64,000 nt of DNA from the NCBI RefSeq assembly GCF_907164915.1, contig NC_061863.1, positions 2,603,840 through 2,667,839 on the forward strand. The letters are read 5' to 3'. Positions within the stretch are counted from its first letter, which is position 1, and each line of letters opens with the position of its first letter. The notes below the pieces were generated by a model. That model did no database searches. It saw only the letters and a list, made by a program, of their open reading frames with translations, and had not been told where the DNA came from. The position numbers and the translations under genes were made by a program. Below, piece after piece: positions 49,213 to 62,235 of the stretch. Source of the stretch: Impatiens glandulifera (taxonomy: Eukaryota; Streptophyta; Magnoliopsida; Ericales; Balsaminaceae).

Positions 49213-49302
49213 GAATCTCAACAAATTTTCTAATTATGTAACATGTTATCGATTATTATACTATAAAACAAATATTTATAATATTAATTCTACCCACCAA
49301 GG

Positions 49303-49420
49303 TAACCCAGTGGTAAGAGTCGATTTAATAGACTAAGATGTCACGATGCGATTCCATCTGAAAGTGCTTTGAATTGAAAAGGAGTCCATGACTTTAAGTG
49401 TCATGTTAATTCTCCTTAAA
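49303..49420 (+). repeat. Possible tRNA-derived SINE fragment
   Basis: taacccagtggtaagagtcg resembles a Pol III A box and atgcgattccatc a weak B box, at tRNA-like spacing, followed by a short unique body ending near tctcctta. A clear tail or target duplication was not found. Confidence 0.4.
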
Positions 49421-50100
49421 TAAAAATTATTTATAAGAATATTTTTCCATTTTATAAAATTTTAAAATTTAAATTATTTATGACATCGTAATATCATATA
49501 ATACAAATTTAAGATTTTACATAAACCTCTTATAAAATTATAAGATTTTAATATTTAACTTTGATATTGTAATATTGTCATATTATTATATATATACTAA
49601 CTTCTTTTTAAATAAAATAATTTTAAAATGGAGAACATTAAAGATATGTTTATGTTAGTTATATTTCATAAAAAATAACAAACTAAACATAATTTTTTAA
49701 ATTTTTATTTATTAAATTAATATATCAATATTCATTTGAAATTAAACTCCTAAAGTCTTTTAAACTAACTTTTATCGTTGGACTAACTTTATATTAAAAA
49801 TTTTAATTTCAATTAGAATGAAAATCATTAACTTTAGAACAAAAATCATATTTTCATAATTCTTTGTAATGTAACGTTGTTCTTAAATATTTATAATTTA
49901 TATTTAACTTTCACATTAAATCATCTCCATCATTTGAAAGAAAATAGAAATCTCGGTCCAACCAAATCTTTGTTTTCAAGCATTACTTCTCATATATTGA
50001 CCGTAGATATAAAATAAAAGTTATCCAACCGTCCACGTGTCCCCTGCATCAGTATTGTTTGGTACACCTGTTCTGCAAAACAAACAGAAGTTTATCATAT
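49421..50100. other. AT-rich intergenic DNA
   Basis: No gene seen. The last part (50095-50240) is CT-rich and is probably the leader of the gene starting at 50241. Confidence 0.5.
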
Positions 50101-50240
50101 TCTCTCTCCTCTCTCCATTATCCGTCGTCATCGGAATTCAATTCAATCCCCGTTGTTCTTCGATCTCATTCATTCATTGATTCATATAATATAATCAATT
50201 AGTGAAGAAGATAGATTAGCTAGGAATCTATGCATTGTTT

Positions 50241-50669
50241 ATGTCTGATTCTCCGGTGGAGAGATCGTCGGACCTAGCTTGTCTCGATTGCAAGGAAGGA
50301 CGCGGTTTCGATGGATCTGAAACTCGGAAGACGACGACGACGACGACGACGACGACGCATAAGTCAGACGGTATTCGATTTCATAATATGGCGAAACATT
50401 TACTTAGAAGAAAGAACAGACATCGCGGCGGCAATTGGTCGTCATCGTCGTCTACGCAACAACGAATCGGAAGTTCTAACAAGAGAAACGGCGGTGGAAG
50501 CAAGACGATCGGTGGTTGCTGGTGTTTCAAGGAAAGCACAACATTGGAATCGTACGTTGAGTCTCAAATAAGCGATCCGAATGGATCGGAATTCAATCAC
50601 GAGATGCTTAGGGTTTTGATTGAAAAAAATGATTTCTATTCCAAGGAATGCAATTCTCATCTGGACTAA
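50241..50669 (+). CDS. Small plant protein of unknown function, 142 residues
   Basis: Single open exon from the ATG at 50241, after a CT-rich leader (ctctctcctctctcc at 50103). A TTG codon two codons upstream is not needed as a start. No signal peptide or membrane segment. Features: a DLACLDCKEG Cys pair at 11-20, a nine-Thr run at 31-39 encoded by a perfect ACG trinucleotide repeat, a basic stretch (HLLRRKNRHRGG) near 53-64, a CWCF motif near 93-96, and a C-terminal block FNHEMLRVLIEKNDFYSKEC at 118-137. I remember that C-terminal block from uncharacterised plant proteins, but no function is known to me. A GTAAG donor-like site follows the stop, so a 3' UTR intron is possible. Confidence 0.75.
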   Translation: MSDSPVERSSDLACLDCKEGRGFDGSETRKTTTTTTTTTHKSDGIRFHNMAKHLLRRKNRHRGGNWSSSSSTQQRIGSSNKRNGGGSKTIGGCWCFKESTTLESYVESQISDPNGSEFNHEMLRVLIEKNDFYSKECNSHLD

Positions 50670-52454
50670 TCAATCATGCTTGGATTTACTGGTAAGTTGT
50701 TAGAATTGAACATTTCTTTCTTGATAATGGATGCTGATTGATATTATTACTTGTGGTTGGATTAGTGATTGTTGATTGAGTGATAAATCTTTGAATCCTT
50801 GAACAATAAGGATTCAATATGGATTATATTATTATTGTTGATATTCTTGGATAATGTTGTTAGATTGTTAAATGAGATTTGCTTCTCCTGTATTTATTTG
50901 AAATTGTTCTTCATCATGGATGATCTTATTGAATGAAGCAAGAACATAACTATCCATCCATCTTCATTATCTGGAACCATATTATATATTTCTGTTTTAT
51001 CAGTGTTTCTGTAATTATCTCAACAACCAATCTTGGTATGCTAATTTTAGATGACCTCTTTTGATTCTCATTAGAAATTTAAAAATTGGAATGCTTAGAA
51101 GAAAATAAAAATAAAATAATGGATGAAACCTTTTATGTAATTAGAGAATTAAATAAATAAATAATTTAAAGGGTTGTGTGTGTATCTAAAAATTTGAGAT
51201 GGATTTAAGCTTACCTTTATCCTAATGTAAAGTTGTTTCTATTGAAATTGCTGTATTCAGTTTTTTTTTATATTTGTGATCACATCGAACTTTGTTTTAG
51301 TTATATATATTTATTTATTATTCATATTTAATACGAGTTTTAAATTATTTTTATATAATATTAAAAAAATTAATATATTTTTACATGATTGTAGTAGTTC
51401 ATATCATTTATAATTTCTAAGATTTGTTAAAAAACCCGTTGAATTAAGTTAGAGAATTATTTTGAGAATCTAAAATCTCCGTAATATATTACATGATATG
51501 TCTGTATTTTTTTTTTTCATATTTAGTTTCTCTTTTATGTCGTGTTTAGTTTTTCTTTATGTCTTGTTCTTGTCATTACGTGTTTTTGTCATTATGGTGG
51601 GGGTGAACAAAAAAAGTTTGAGTAAAAGGTACGAGTGTTTTCAAAAGATTTTCAGATTTTGTTGAAATTGTTCGTTTGAAAATTTTCCGAAAAGCTAATC
51701 ATAAGTCCTTCTTTCTATTGGCTCTGGTATCTAAGAAATTTTTTTATTCACTTTTTTTTTATTTATTTTCTAGATTATTATTTTTTTTTTGTTGCATATT
51801 AGTTGAAGTAGATTCTTCTTTTTATCAATCAAAACCCATTCAGCAAAAATTAAGTTGGCTCAATCATATGATTGCCTTTGTAATCCTCTTCTTTTCCTAT
51901 TTCCCTAATTTCATCATTTTGATTTTTTCTTAAAAAAACATTAAACTTAAAAATTAATATATAGAAAGACATTAATAGATTTATTATTGAATTTTATTAA
52001 ATTGATTTATTCAGAATATAAAATAAAATTATTTATCTTTTTGGAAACAAGTATATAATAGTGTGTACATATCAAATAATATTATAAAATTGAAAAAAAA
52101 TGGGTTGGTTTAGAAAAATCATATATTATTTTATCTTAATTTTAATATACCTTAATTTCGGTAAGATATTAATATTATACATTTAGTTTACTAATATCAA
52201 ATATATTTATTTCCTTATAAATATTATTGTAATTGTCGAAAAATTCTTATTCCGAAAAAAATTTGAGGTTCGAAAAATTTCAACACCAGTTTGCATGTCA
52301 AAAATATTTTAATAAAATATTAATTAAAACAATTTTCAAAATATATTTTAAAATTAATTAGGTTAGTATCAATTTTAAATATTTCATTGAATTTAAAATA
52401 ATCAAATCACAATTTGATTAAAAAAAATTTCTATAGTATTGACAAATTTTATAA
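50670..52454. other. Intergenic DNA downstream of the small gene
   Basis: 3' UTR material to about 50950, then AT-rich DNA. 51500-51660 (ttatgtcgtgtttag, ttgttcttgtcattacg) resembles the end of the LINE near 55410-55470 and may be another LINE 3' end. No gene supported. Confidence 0.4.
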
Positions 52455-55450
52455 GAATTTGTTTAAGGAGTCAGTCAGACCTAAATTGAATGGTATTATT
52501 TTATTCCATTAGTTTAGCACAAAAAGATATATTGGAGGTTTGATTTTTGCTGGAATAGGTTGATGAGATCATTAAGGGATGCGGAAGTGATAAAGTGTCG
52601 GGATACGATGTGTTTACTTTGACTTTTTTTAAGAGGTGTGACATATTCTTAAGACAAGAATTATGGAAGTAATTGATCATTTTTATCGTTTTTTATCATT
52701 TGATAAGAGTTAGAACTCTACTTTGATATGTCTTATTCGTAAAGCTTTAGGGACTATTGATGTGAAAAACTTTAGGCCTATTAATCTCATTTTATTTTTC
52801 TATAAAATTGACACAAAATGTTTGGCCAATAAATTGAGAAATGTATTAGAGACGGTAATATTCAAGACTATCTATAGCAGAGTGTCAAATAAGGTATCAA
52901 ATGAGTGTTAAAATAATATCAAATGTTGCAGCAGAGTATCAAAATTAAGTATTAAAATATGGGTATCAAATTTTGGTACGAGACCAAATTTGATGTGGCC
53001 CAATCACAGCGTGCCAAGTGGCAGCGCTGGTGGTTACTTTTTTGTTTTTGTTTTCTTTTTTAAATACACTTTTACATAATAATTGATCCAAAAATATATA
53101 TATATATCATTATTTTTTATTTTTCGAGATCTATAAATAGAGACTTGGTTTGTGTCATTTGGACACCAAAAAATTTCTAAAATTTTCCACCATATTATCA
53201 TCCTTGTTTATGGTTAAAAAAATGAAATTATGTATAAATGATGTGAAAGTGAGAAAAAGTGAAAAAATAATTTTGATACCTTGAATAACACTCTACTGTA
53301 GGATATGCTAAAAAGTGGTTGTTAAAATAGGTGTTAAGCTGACGTGACAGGGTATTAAATGAAAAAAATTAATACTCTGATGTGGATAGTCTAATAATCA
53401 GATGAAGTTCATCAAATATTATCAAATATATGATGTTGTATTAATAGTCAATGGGTGCATTGACAAAACTAATTCAAGAGGTGAAAAATGTGCTTTTGTC
53501 AAGTTAGACATCGAAAAAGTTTATGATCACATCAATTGGGAGTTTTTGTTTGATGTAATGGGCAGGAAATGAGTGTGAAATGGATTGTGTGAATTAGATT
53601 GCGTCTCTCGACGGTTAAGTTTTCTGTCATTATTAATGATCATTTTTAGGGATTTTTCGAAAGTTCCCGAGGGATTAGACAGGGTGATCCACTCTCTCAT
53701 TTTTTGTTCGTTATTGTTATGGAAGCTCTCTCATAAATGATAGTGTTTGTAAAAAACTCGGTACTCATTCGTGAAGTAAGTTGTGGGTCAAGAAGATATC
53801 CTTTTTCTTTATCACATTAGCTTTTCGTTGATGACATGCTTTGCATTGTTCATGTTACCTACATGAATTTAAAAACCTTCGGATATTTTATGGGTATTCG
53901 GTGCATATACTGGTCTTCGAGTGAATCTTAATAAGTCAAACATCTTTTTCTTAGATCTTATTTCGAATTGAAGAAGGATGATGTTGATAAATGTGTTGGG
54001 GTTCAGAATTGGTGATCTTCCATCAACATACATATTGATATGTCATTGAGTGCTAAATTACAATTCAATTTCTCCTAAGATCCAATTTTCACGAAAATTG
54101 AATGTAAACTATCTAGATGAAAAAATAAAATAATCTCGAAAGGGGTCGGGTAATTCTCATTAAGAGTGTGATGTCATCTATGCCCACATATATGATGTCT
54201 TTATTTATTCTTCCTAAGAGTGTGGCGGTAAAAATGGAGATAATAATGTGTAAATTTCTATTGGGATCCTCTAACTCATCGTTTTGTCATTTAGTTAGTT
54301 GGGATAAGGTTAAATATTTTAAAGATCAAGAAGATTTGAATATTTGAGATCTTATTTCCTTTAATGAGGCTCTTCTATCAAAATGGCGTTGTAGATTTGC
54401 AATGAACCGAATAGTCTTTGACATAGATGATCAAATGTAAGTATGGTTACGATTGGTCTAGTTGGTTCACAAAATATCTAATTATTCAGCGAGGTGTAGC
54501 ATTTGGAGGGGAATTTATTCTATGTGGAAAAGTTTTCGTGAACAATCTAGATTCATTGTGAGAGATGGTTCTTTGATCAATTTTTGGGACGACAGTTGTT
54601 GTAGTGTCCAAAGTCTAGCTACGACATATCTTGAGATTGTTTCCATTGTTGAAATGCTACAATTAAGGACATGTTTGATCATTGATCTAGTGGTTTCACT
54701 AGCTGAATTAAATATAGAAGGAGATTAAACATTATGGAGAGTTCGTCTCAAAATAGAGTTTTAGTTTTGGTAAGACGTAAATAAGTGTCCCTATCTGAAT
54801 AAGACGTTATGCGTTGATAAAACATAGATAGTTTTCATGTGGGACATTGCTATAAGTTGTTCTTTAAGATGAGTTCATATAACTTTTGTTGGGAGAAACT
54901 TTGGAAGTCAAATATTTCATCTAAGTTTTTGTTCTTTGGATGGATCGTTATTCAAGGTGGAATTCTTACGGATGATATGTTCATAAAAAGATATTGTATT
55001 ATGGTTAGTCGTATGTGTCACGAGGATGTTGAATTAACAACTCACTTACTTTTTCATTGTTGAGGGTTGACTAGTATCTGAAGACTTTTGTGGAGTATTA
55101 ATGTGATTCATTGGGTGATGTCTGACTCTTTGGGTTGTTGTTGGGAAATTTGAATTGATGTGGTTAATAAGGCATGCCTACATAATTGGGTTACCATCCC
55201 AATTATTTTTTGGTGGATTATCTAGTTTGAGAAAAATCGTCGAATTTTCATTGATTGTAGTCGTCTGATGCGTATCACATTCATAATGTTATTATTGCAA
55301 TGCTTTCTGAAATTCATTCTGGAATGCTGGTAGAGTTCGTCGGGAAGTTAATCATTTTTTTCAAGGACTTACGAGCTCGATAACATAATTAGTACGTTTT
55401 TTGTTTTTTATTTTTATTTATTTCTCTTCATGTCATGCTTTATTTTTGTC
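52455..55450 (+). mobile_element. Decayed L1-type LINE, reverse transcriptase and C-terminal zinc-ribbon region
   Basis: 5'-truncated. Across frameshifts and stops the plus strand gives VDEIIKGCGSDKVSGYD (KAPGPDG block), ALGTIDVKNFRPINLI (52735-52790), VKLDIEKVYDHINWEFL (53500-53550), RGIRQGDPLSHFLFV (53670-53715), LFVDDML in place of FADD (53820-53845) and GLRVNLNKSN. It ends in the Cys/His region typical after plant LINE RTs (WKSNISSKFLFFGW..., CHEDVELTTHLLFHC, 54905-55063). No endonuclease domain remains upstream. The element cannot be active. Confidence 0.85.
52861..53391. mobile_element. MITE inserted in the LINE relic
   Basis: 531 bp that split the RT frame between the LRNVLETV block and an NQMKFIKYYQIYD block. 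gactatc at 52866 faces gatagtc at 53385-53391, and TAATA lies on both sides (52856-52860, 53392-53396), a likely target duplication. Inner inverted copies of the end (agcagagtgtc...aaggtatc at 52877-52897 against gatacctt...acactctact at 53275-53300) give a layered terminal structure. No coding capacity. Confidence 0.75.
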
Positions 55451-56059
55451 GTTGATCTCAAACAATTTTTTTATTATTTTTAATATACATTAACTTTAAA
55501 AAAAATAACAATTTAATTAAAAAAATCTATATTAATTAAAAATAATAAATTTAAAATATTATTTATTTGATTAAAAAGTTGTCGTTTGATTTAAAATCAA
55601 TAAAATGTCTATATACGTGTATAAATGTAATTTTACTAGAGATTCAATTGAGTTCGATGTTTGTTGATATTTAGGAAATGACTTTTGCATTATATCATCT
55701 GTACCCATTAAAGACGATCTCTACTTTTTAAATCTTTGACTTTTTTAAAATTATAGTTTTTATTACGTTTTATTTAACAAATTAATTTTCAAGTTCTAAA
55801 CATGCATATATTTTTCTTGCATTTAAAATTGTTGAATAACACGATTGATGTTTATGATTTTTGAGATAATACCTGAAAAATATCCATCTAAGGCATTAGA
55901 ATTAAAAAAATAAATTCAAACATGCATTTTTCAAAACATACCTGAATAAATTATTTTCTATTTTTTGGATTTTTAAAATATAATTTGGGGCTTCTAATTA
56001 AAAAATTATAATCCAAAACAAACAGGCCCTAAGACCGTTCTTCTTGGTCGCGAGCGCTG
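55451..56059. other. AT-rich intergenic DNA
   Basis: No gene seen. At 56005-56033 the minus strand reads GGGCCTGTTTG, like the end of a Harbinger-type MITE, but its partner end was not found. Confidence 0.4.
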
Positions 56060-56365
56060 GTTCCTCAGTCGGATGCGGGTATCCTCCATCGGGTGTTAGG
56101 ATTACTCGGTTGAGGATAGGATTCCTCGGTTGGGTGCACGAGATTCTCGGTCGAAAACCACGACGACTAGTTTTCTTAGTAAAAAATCAATCCCAAGCTA
56201 AAGTACCTCAATTGAATGCTAGAATTCCTCAGTCGGGGATAGAATCACTCGGTCGGGGTTAGAATTCCTCGATCGGGGCTAGAATTCCTTATTCGGGTAT
56301 AGGGGAGGGTTCAATTTCTCGGTCGAAAATCAAACCCAATTGAATTCCTCGGTTGGACGCTAAGA
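56060..56365 (+). repeat. Imperfect minisatellite, unit about 20 bp (attcctcggtcgggg)
   Basis: The motif tagaattcctcggtcgggg and close variants recur at least ten times between 56070 and 56360, most regularly at 56218-56310. It is GC-richer than its surroundings. No reading frame is shared by the units. Confidence 0.75.
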
Positions 56366-57240
56366 ACACCAAATTATAAGTTTTGTGATTTCGAATGAAA
56401 CCTCCATTCTTTGATCTTAAAGGATGAGGAGCTTCGTCTGACCTCAAGGATTGTTTATAATTTTATCCGATGAATCATTCAACCGGGATGATGTCTCATT
56501 CGATTCCAACAACTCTTGAGAAAAAATAGAGATTTTGATTTTAAAGGTTTAATTAGGTATAAAGAGGTTACTAATAGTTTCCTTATGCACATTAAGATCT
56601 GGTAGAACCAAAACACAAACAATGATGGTTTATTTTAACCATTTCAAGAACTGCCATTTTTATTTTTATGAAAAATTTCAGTTTTTGATCAAACATGATC
56701 GAAATTGCTTGGAATTGATCTGAACATACTCCTAATACTTCTAGTAAAAACAGAAACCTAATTTTGAAAATTTTTAAAATTAAATTTAGGTACTTTTGAT
56801 TTAGGTCGATTGATTCGAATTGGTTTCGACAGAAAGCTCCAAAATGATCTTAAGATAATTTTCCAATCGAGCAATTGAACAATTAAGCAATTCTCAAAAC
56901 TTGTGGAACCAAAATGTAAAAATTTTCAATTTAAATTAATAAGTTGAATTACAATATGAATTGAAGTTTACTATGAGTTGAAGAACATTCATGAACTCTT
57001 TTAAAATATAATATTATTTCAATTAATTATTTAATCATGATTTGATCTTAATTTTGATTATCTTGAATTTATTTATTCAAAATAATTATTTTAAAATTTA
57101 TAAATTGGGTAAGTGAAATTTTAATGTTTACATATTTACTTAACAAAACGGGCTGTGCATTGTGATGCAAGGACACAGTGATTATAAAAAATAAATACTA
57201 AAATTTAAAATTATATAAATGCAATGTTCAAATTTTATGT
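56366..57240. other. Intergenic DNA
   Basis: Moderately AT-rich, no frame or RNA gene seen. It could be internal sequence of a decayed retroelement tied to the minisatellite, but there are no coding blocks to show that. Confidence 0.4.
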
Positions 57241-57438
57241 TGATTTTAAAATATAAAGTTTTATTAGCTTAGTTGGTTAAAATTTTAAACGTAATCTTTC
57301 AAATTTGCGTTGTTGTGTGAGAACTCAATATTTTAATAAAACTTTATATATATATTATAAAAAAAATTAAAATATATAGATAAATCCTTATTAGTTTAGT
57401 TAGTTAAATTATTTTAATTATATTATTAGGTTAAAAGA

Positions 57439-57475
<37 letters not shown>

Positions 57476-57480
57476 TTAAC
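57241..57480 (+). repeat. Decayed copies of the tRNA-like (SINE-like) repeat
   Basis: attagcttagttggttaaaa at 57265 and a second weaker head at 57392 (attagtttagttagttaaat) match the A-box region of the array at 10.6-11.4 kb. A (TA)n tract at 57440-57470 follows, as it does in that array. Confidence 0.55.
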
Positions 57481-58719
57481 CGCTTCAATTTTTTTATGCA
57501 CGTTTACCGAGAACAATTGCCAAGAACTTTCTTCCGCTTTTAGAAATATTTTTGTCACCTATAGCATTATTCCACCTACGGTGATAGTTGAAATTTTACC
57601 GATAGCATGCATCTGCCCCCAAAAATAAATATTGTTACCGAGAACAATTGAATTTAGCTCTAGGTAATATTTATTTAATAGTTTTTTTAAGGGTTTTCTC
57701 AGATGCTCTCGGCAAAAATCATATTATTTTACGCCTTAGTCCTTGTCTGCCTCTTTCTTCTTTTCTTCCTCTCTTCTTTCTCTCTCTTGCGATTTCCAGC
57801 TCTTGTCCCCAACGCTACGACCAAACGAACATCGGCACTACGAGATCGTCCGCCCCTCAATCCCGCGCTACGAGATCGGTAAATCGTCTATCCTTTTCAT
57901 TTTCACTGATTGATTGGTAAAATCTCTTTTCTTTTTCATCGATTAAACTTCTTTAACAATTGACTTCTTTTATTTATTTTATTTTCTTCACAGTAGACTA
58001 GTTGCTTGTTTATCCTTCTCTAGACCTATCTATGACCAATTTTCTAGTGGTTAAGCCGAATGAACCCTCGTCTTGGTATCATTTCGAATTAAAACTTTGA
58101 TAAGTGATATGAATTGATAAAGAATAGCTGATGCTTATTGAATAGTTGAATGTTTAACCTAGTTGTAAATCAATAATTGTTGATTCTTTTCTTAAAATGT
58201 TTGAGCTATTGTCCAAAACCTTATCAAAATTATTCATCTTTAGTTGAAATTTTGTCAAATGATATTTAAGACATCAATGATATTAGATAATATTTTGAGG
58301 CCATTTGTTTAGGGCATTTGTGAGAAAAATTATCTTGAAGTTGTAAATTATCTTCTGCGTAAAAGTTATATTTTTTCTCCTTCAATTCATAATGTACATT
58401 GTTTGAACCTGGTGCATAAATTTGTCACCCACAAAATAAAGACGCCTCTTCCATGTTAGTCACCTTGGGTAATATGCACCTAAAGAAAATTATATATGTA
58501 CACACATATCAAACCATTTGTTTTCCTTTAAACTTAGAGATACTAAGGCATCACTCTAATTTTAAGATGCAAACTTGCAGATAATGTAATAAAAAACTCA
58601 ATCACTCAATTATTTATTTTCCACATTAGTTTGTAGATAATGCAGTAAAATTCCATTCATAATTTGTTTGTCCTTGTTGTAATAATGGTAATGCTTCAAT
58701 GAGATTGACAATTTGACAG

Positions 58720-60560
58720 AAAGAGTGTTATATGTGTTATGGACATTTTCTTCACCCTAACCACAGATTCCCAGAAAGAATGTGAAGCTTTTTACGGTAA
58801 TACAGAATATCGAATGACCCTTCCATTATTGTCAGGTACAGAAGCCTATATGCAAGCTCGGAATTTAAAAGAATGAAAATTCGTCAAGATGTGCGATGAG
58901 ATAATTGAAACAAATTATCTATATTCTTTTTCTACCATACTAGAAAACTCTATTTTTGAGACATAATCTAGATGTCATGCATATTGATAAAAACATTTGC
59001 GATAACTTTATCAGAACAATGATGGATGTGAAAGAGAAGACAAAAGATGGACCGAATGCTTGAAAAGATTTACAATAGATGAGAATAAGACACTCATTAC
59101 ATCCCATTGAGGTCGATGAAGTTCTCCAATGTTTTGCTGCCCTATACGCACTTTCTCCTAGTCAAAAGAAAAAATTATGTGAATTTAAAAAAAAAAAGAT
59201 GCCGGAAGGATTCTATTCTTACATTGCGGGTTGTGTTAACTTGGATGAAAAGAAGATTCGGAGTTTAAAGAGTCACAATTGTCATATCATATAAAATAGA
59301 TTCTTCATCTAGCGACATGTGGATTAATTCCGATTATCGAAGATGTCTACGATGTAGTTGTGAATCTATCGAAGTTTTTCCGATTATTATGTTGTAAGTC
59401 ATTAAATAAACGTGACTTGGAGCAACTTCAACTTAATATTGTTATAATGTTGTACAAGCTAGAAAAAATATTTCCACCATCTTTTTTGACATAATGGTTC
59501 ATTTGCCCGCACATCTGGCGTTCAAGGCTTTTCTTGGAGGACCCGTACACCATCGATGGATGCACCCTATTGAGTAGTACATGGGTACATTGAAGAATTA
59601 TCTTAGAAATAAAAAATTTCTCGAGGGTTCAGTTAGTGAAAGTTATCTGGTGAATGAAAGTATTAACTTATGTACGAGATATTTGGAAGATCAAGATCCC
59701 CGCGTATTTCAGTGCGAGATTCAACCATATATGTATTTATATGTTTAGAAGAGTTATCAAAGGGAATTAGTTACACGTACAAACCGGGTGATCGAGAGAT
59801 GGCTCATTCATACATATTAAAGAACTGTCCGGAGGTATAATCTATTTACAAGTAAATGCTCAATTAGTACTTGTACATTTATCTTCCAATTTACATGCAT
59901 GGACTCAAGGTTTTTATTCAAATTGTATGTCGCGAGTTCAAGAAAAATATGATAATCATTTCATACCAATTGATGAGCGTGATTGTCGTTACGTAGCCTA
60001 TTTCAAGACAAGAGTGAGTTACAATTGTTGTATAATTTTATTGTATTACATTATTAAGGCTAATCTTACTCGTCTCTTATTAAGTTTCTCAACTTGGGAA
60101 AATATTTTTGAGGATCTAGGAATATTATGAATTGGTCATACTTGCTATGCGAAAAGATTCATGTTGTGTCAAATTAATGGATACAAATTCAACATTGAGA
60201 GACACGATGAAGGCTTAACAACTCAAAATAGTGGTGGTGTTGTTTTTGGTAACAATGATACCGAAACATTGTCCTACTTTGGAGTGTTGACATACATTAT
60301 AGAAGTCAAATACTTTAGTGAAAGACGAGTGGTTCTTTTTAAATGCAAATGGTTTGATGTTCGTTGAAAAGATCAAAGAATAAAAATAGATAAACACAGT
60401 TTTATAAGTGTTAATGTGAACCGCACTTTGAAAAATCATAATCATGAACCGTTTATCTTAGCAAGTCAAGCTAGTCAAGCAAAACACGTCTTTTACGTTC
60501 CAGATATGGCATCAAGGCCGGGTTGGAAAATTATGACGACAAACCCACGTTATTCGAACA
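58720..60560 (+). pseudogene. TNP2-like CACTA transposase remnant
   Basis: Conceptual translation with stops and frameshifts shows family blocks in order: EYRMTLPLLSGTEAY (58800-58845), KTKDGPNA then IRHSLHP (59040-59110), MPEGFYSYIAGCVNLDEKKI with LKSHNCH (59200-59290), SLNKRDLEQLQLNIV and LYKLEKIFPPSF (59395-59490), MYLYV-type ends, and then the DUF4216-like C-terminal domain with VVLFKCKWFDVR, AKHVFYVPDMASRPGW (60325-60530). The N-terminal half with most of the catalytic core is missing or unrecognisable. Confidence 0.8.
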
Positions 60561-60959
60561 TCTAATTAAGATTTATAGTATTTAATTTTAATTTAATTAT
60601 TTAAATTATGTAACATCTTTTTTTGAACAGGGAAGATGACACATGAGCAGAAGCAATCAACTTATAGAGGAGACATGTCTGGGCAACTCGAGGATCTCTA
60701 AAGGAGAACCAATCTCCTCGAGACATGTGGCTCTAATGAGCCAAATGACACACCAGACCATGTAGATTCAACGTTTCTGGAGGCTGAGATGATGACGACA
60801 TCATTCTCCCAGCCTACAAGTATATGTTATAATTCTTTGAATACATTAAAATTCAATTACTAATGTTGTCTAATACGATCTACATCAAAGAGAAAGGATC
60901 AGGGAAAATATAAGAACACTACCCTCTCGAAGTTGACCCTAGGTCAGAAAATAATAATA

Positions 60960-62235
60960 AAATTCTCGCCAAGTGGGAATGTGTGTTGCGACAACGGTAC
61001 GACATGGTCCAGTCATATTGGGATCGTGGTTTGATACCCCACTATGATATCACATCGTTTGCTGCATTGGTCAGACTTGAGCTCCATCAACATAGAGCAT
61101 CTTTGGAAGTTAATAAAGGTAAAATTTTAATATCTTATTTTATTAACTTTCATTCTCTAATACATAAAAATAATTAATGAATAACTTAATCTCGTGTCTT
61201 TGCAAAATCGTTTTGAGGTAGTGCCGGAACTTATAGAGCATTATCGGAATTAGATAATGGAACATGTTAAGGTGTCTTGGGATATGTTCTGATGTGATAT
61301 CAACCAGAATCATGTTAAAGCTCACAATGGGAATGTAGCAGCTATCATAGCACACGTCCCAAATGAATATACAAAAGATGATTGGAATTATATTTTGGAT
61401 CGCCAATTTCTCCGAGATGATTTCCTTGCGAATCTTTAAATTCTAAACTTTATACATCCTTGTTTACAATGTAACTAAGTATTAACTGATGTTTGGTAAG
61501 AAGTGAGAAAAATTCTAAAAATAGGAAGATTGTTCGATTGACACATCATACAAGGAGTGTGTCATTCTCTCAAGTGTCATAAAAAATGGTAAGTGTATTT
61601 ATTCGAGAGTCAATAATATGTTAACTATATTTTGATAATTAACATTAACATTTAATCTTCACATGAGAGAACTATGGGTAAGGCACCATCACACATTGAC
61701 CTTTTTTACGAGACACATAGTAGAAAAGGAACATGGGATGACTATACTCGTGTGATGGATCCACATGTACATGAGAAAATTATAAGTGTATTTCATATTT
61801 CTTTTACTTATTGATATTATAATTACCTAATCAACTTTTGTTTCATTTGTAGGATGCGATGTGTTAGACGCTTGAGAGAAAGCCCGATATGTCCGAATAT
61901 GAGTTGACATAGAGCTTTTTTGAACGACAAGGGCACGAGAGAGTCATTGGAACAAAATTTGGGATGAGGCCCACCTAGTTTTTAGGAGATTTGTGGGGTG
62001 GAAGCCAATTGCAGCAGAAGGAGCAAGAGTTCGAACATTTGCGCACTGAATTATAAGCTGGGTATTCGAAAAGAGAACATCTGATGTCTATATTACATGA
62101 ACAAGAAAATGTCATACATGAGCAAGCACTTGAGACACAAAGACAACTAGAAAGAAAAAGAGAATAATTCCAGAACCAGCTAGGGGCGTTTATGGCGAGA
62201 TATCCTCCACCTCCACCTCTAGATCAGTTTGGTAT
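60960..62235 (+). pseudogene. Second CACTA gene remnant (plant Transposase_24-like)
   Basis: Blocks WECVLRQRYDMVQSYWD (60977-61025), LFYETHSRKGTWDDYTRVMD (61700-61760), and a Gln/Glu-rich coiled-coil ending in ARYPPPPPLDQFG (62080-62235), with stops between. This matches the layout of the TnpA-like accessory protein that lies next to TNP2 in plant CACTA elements. Confidence 0.65.
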
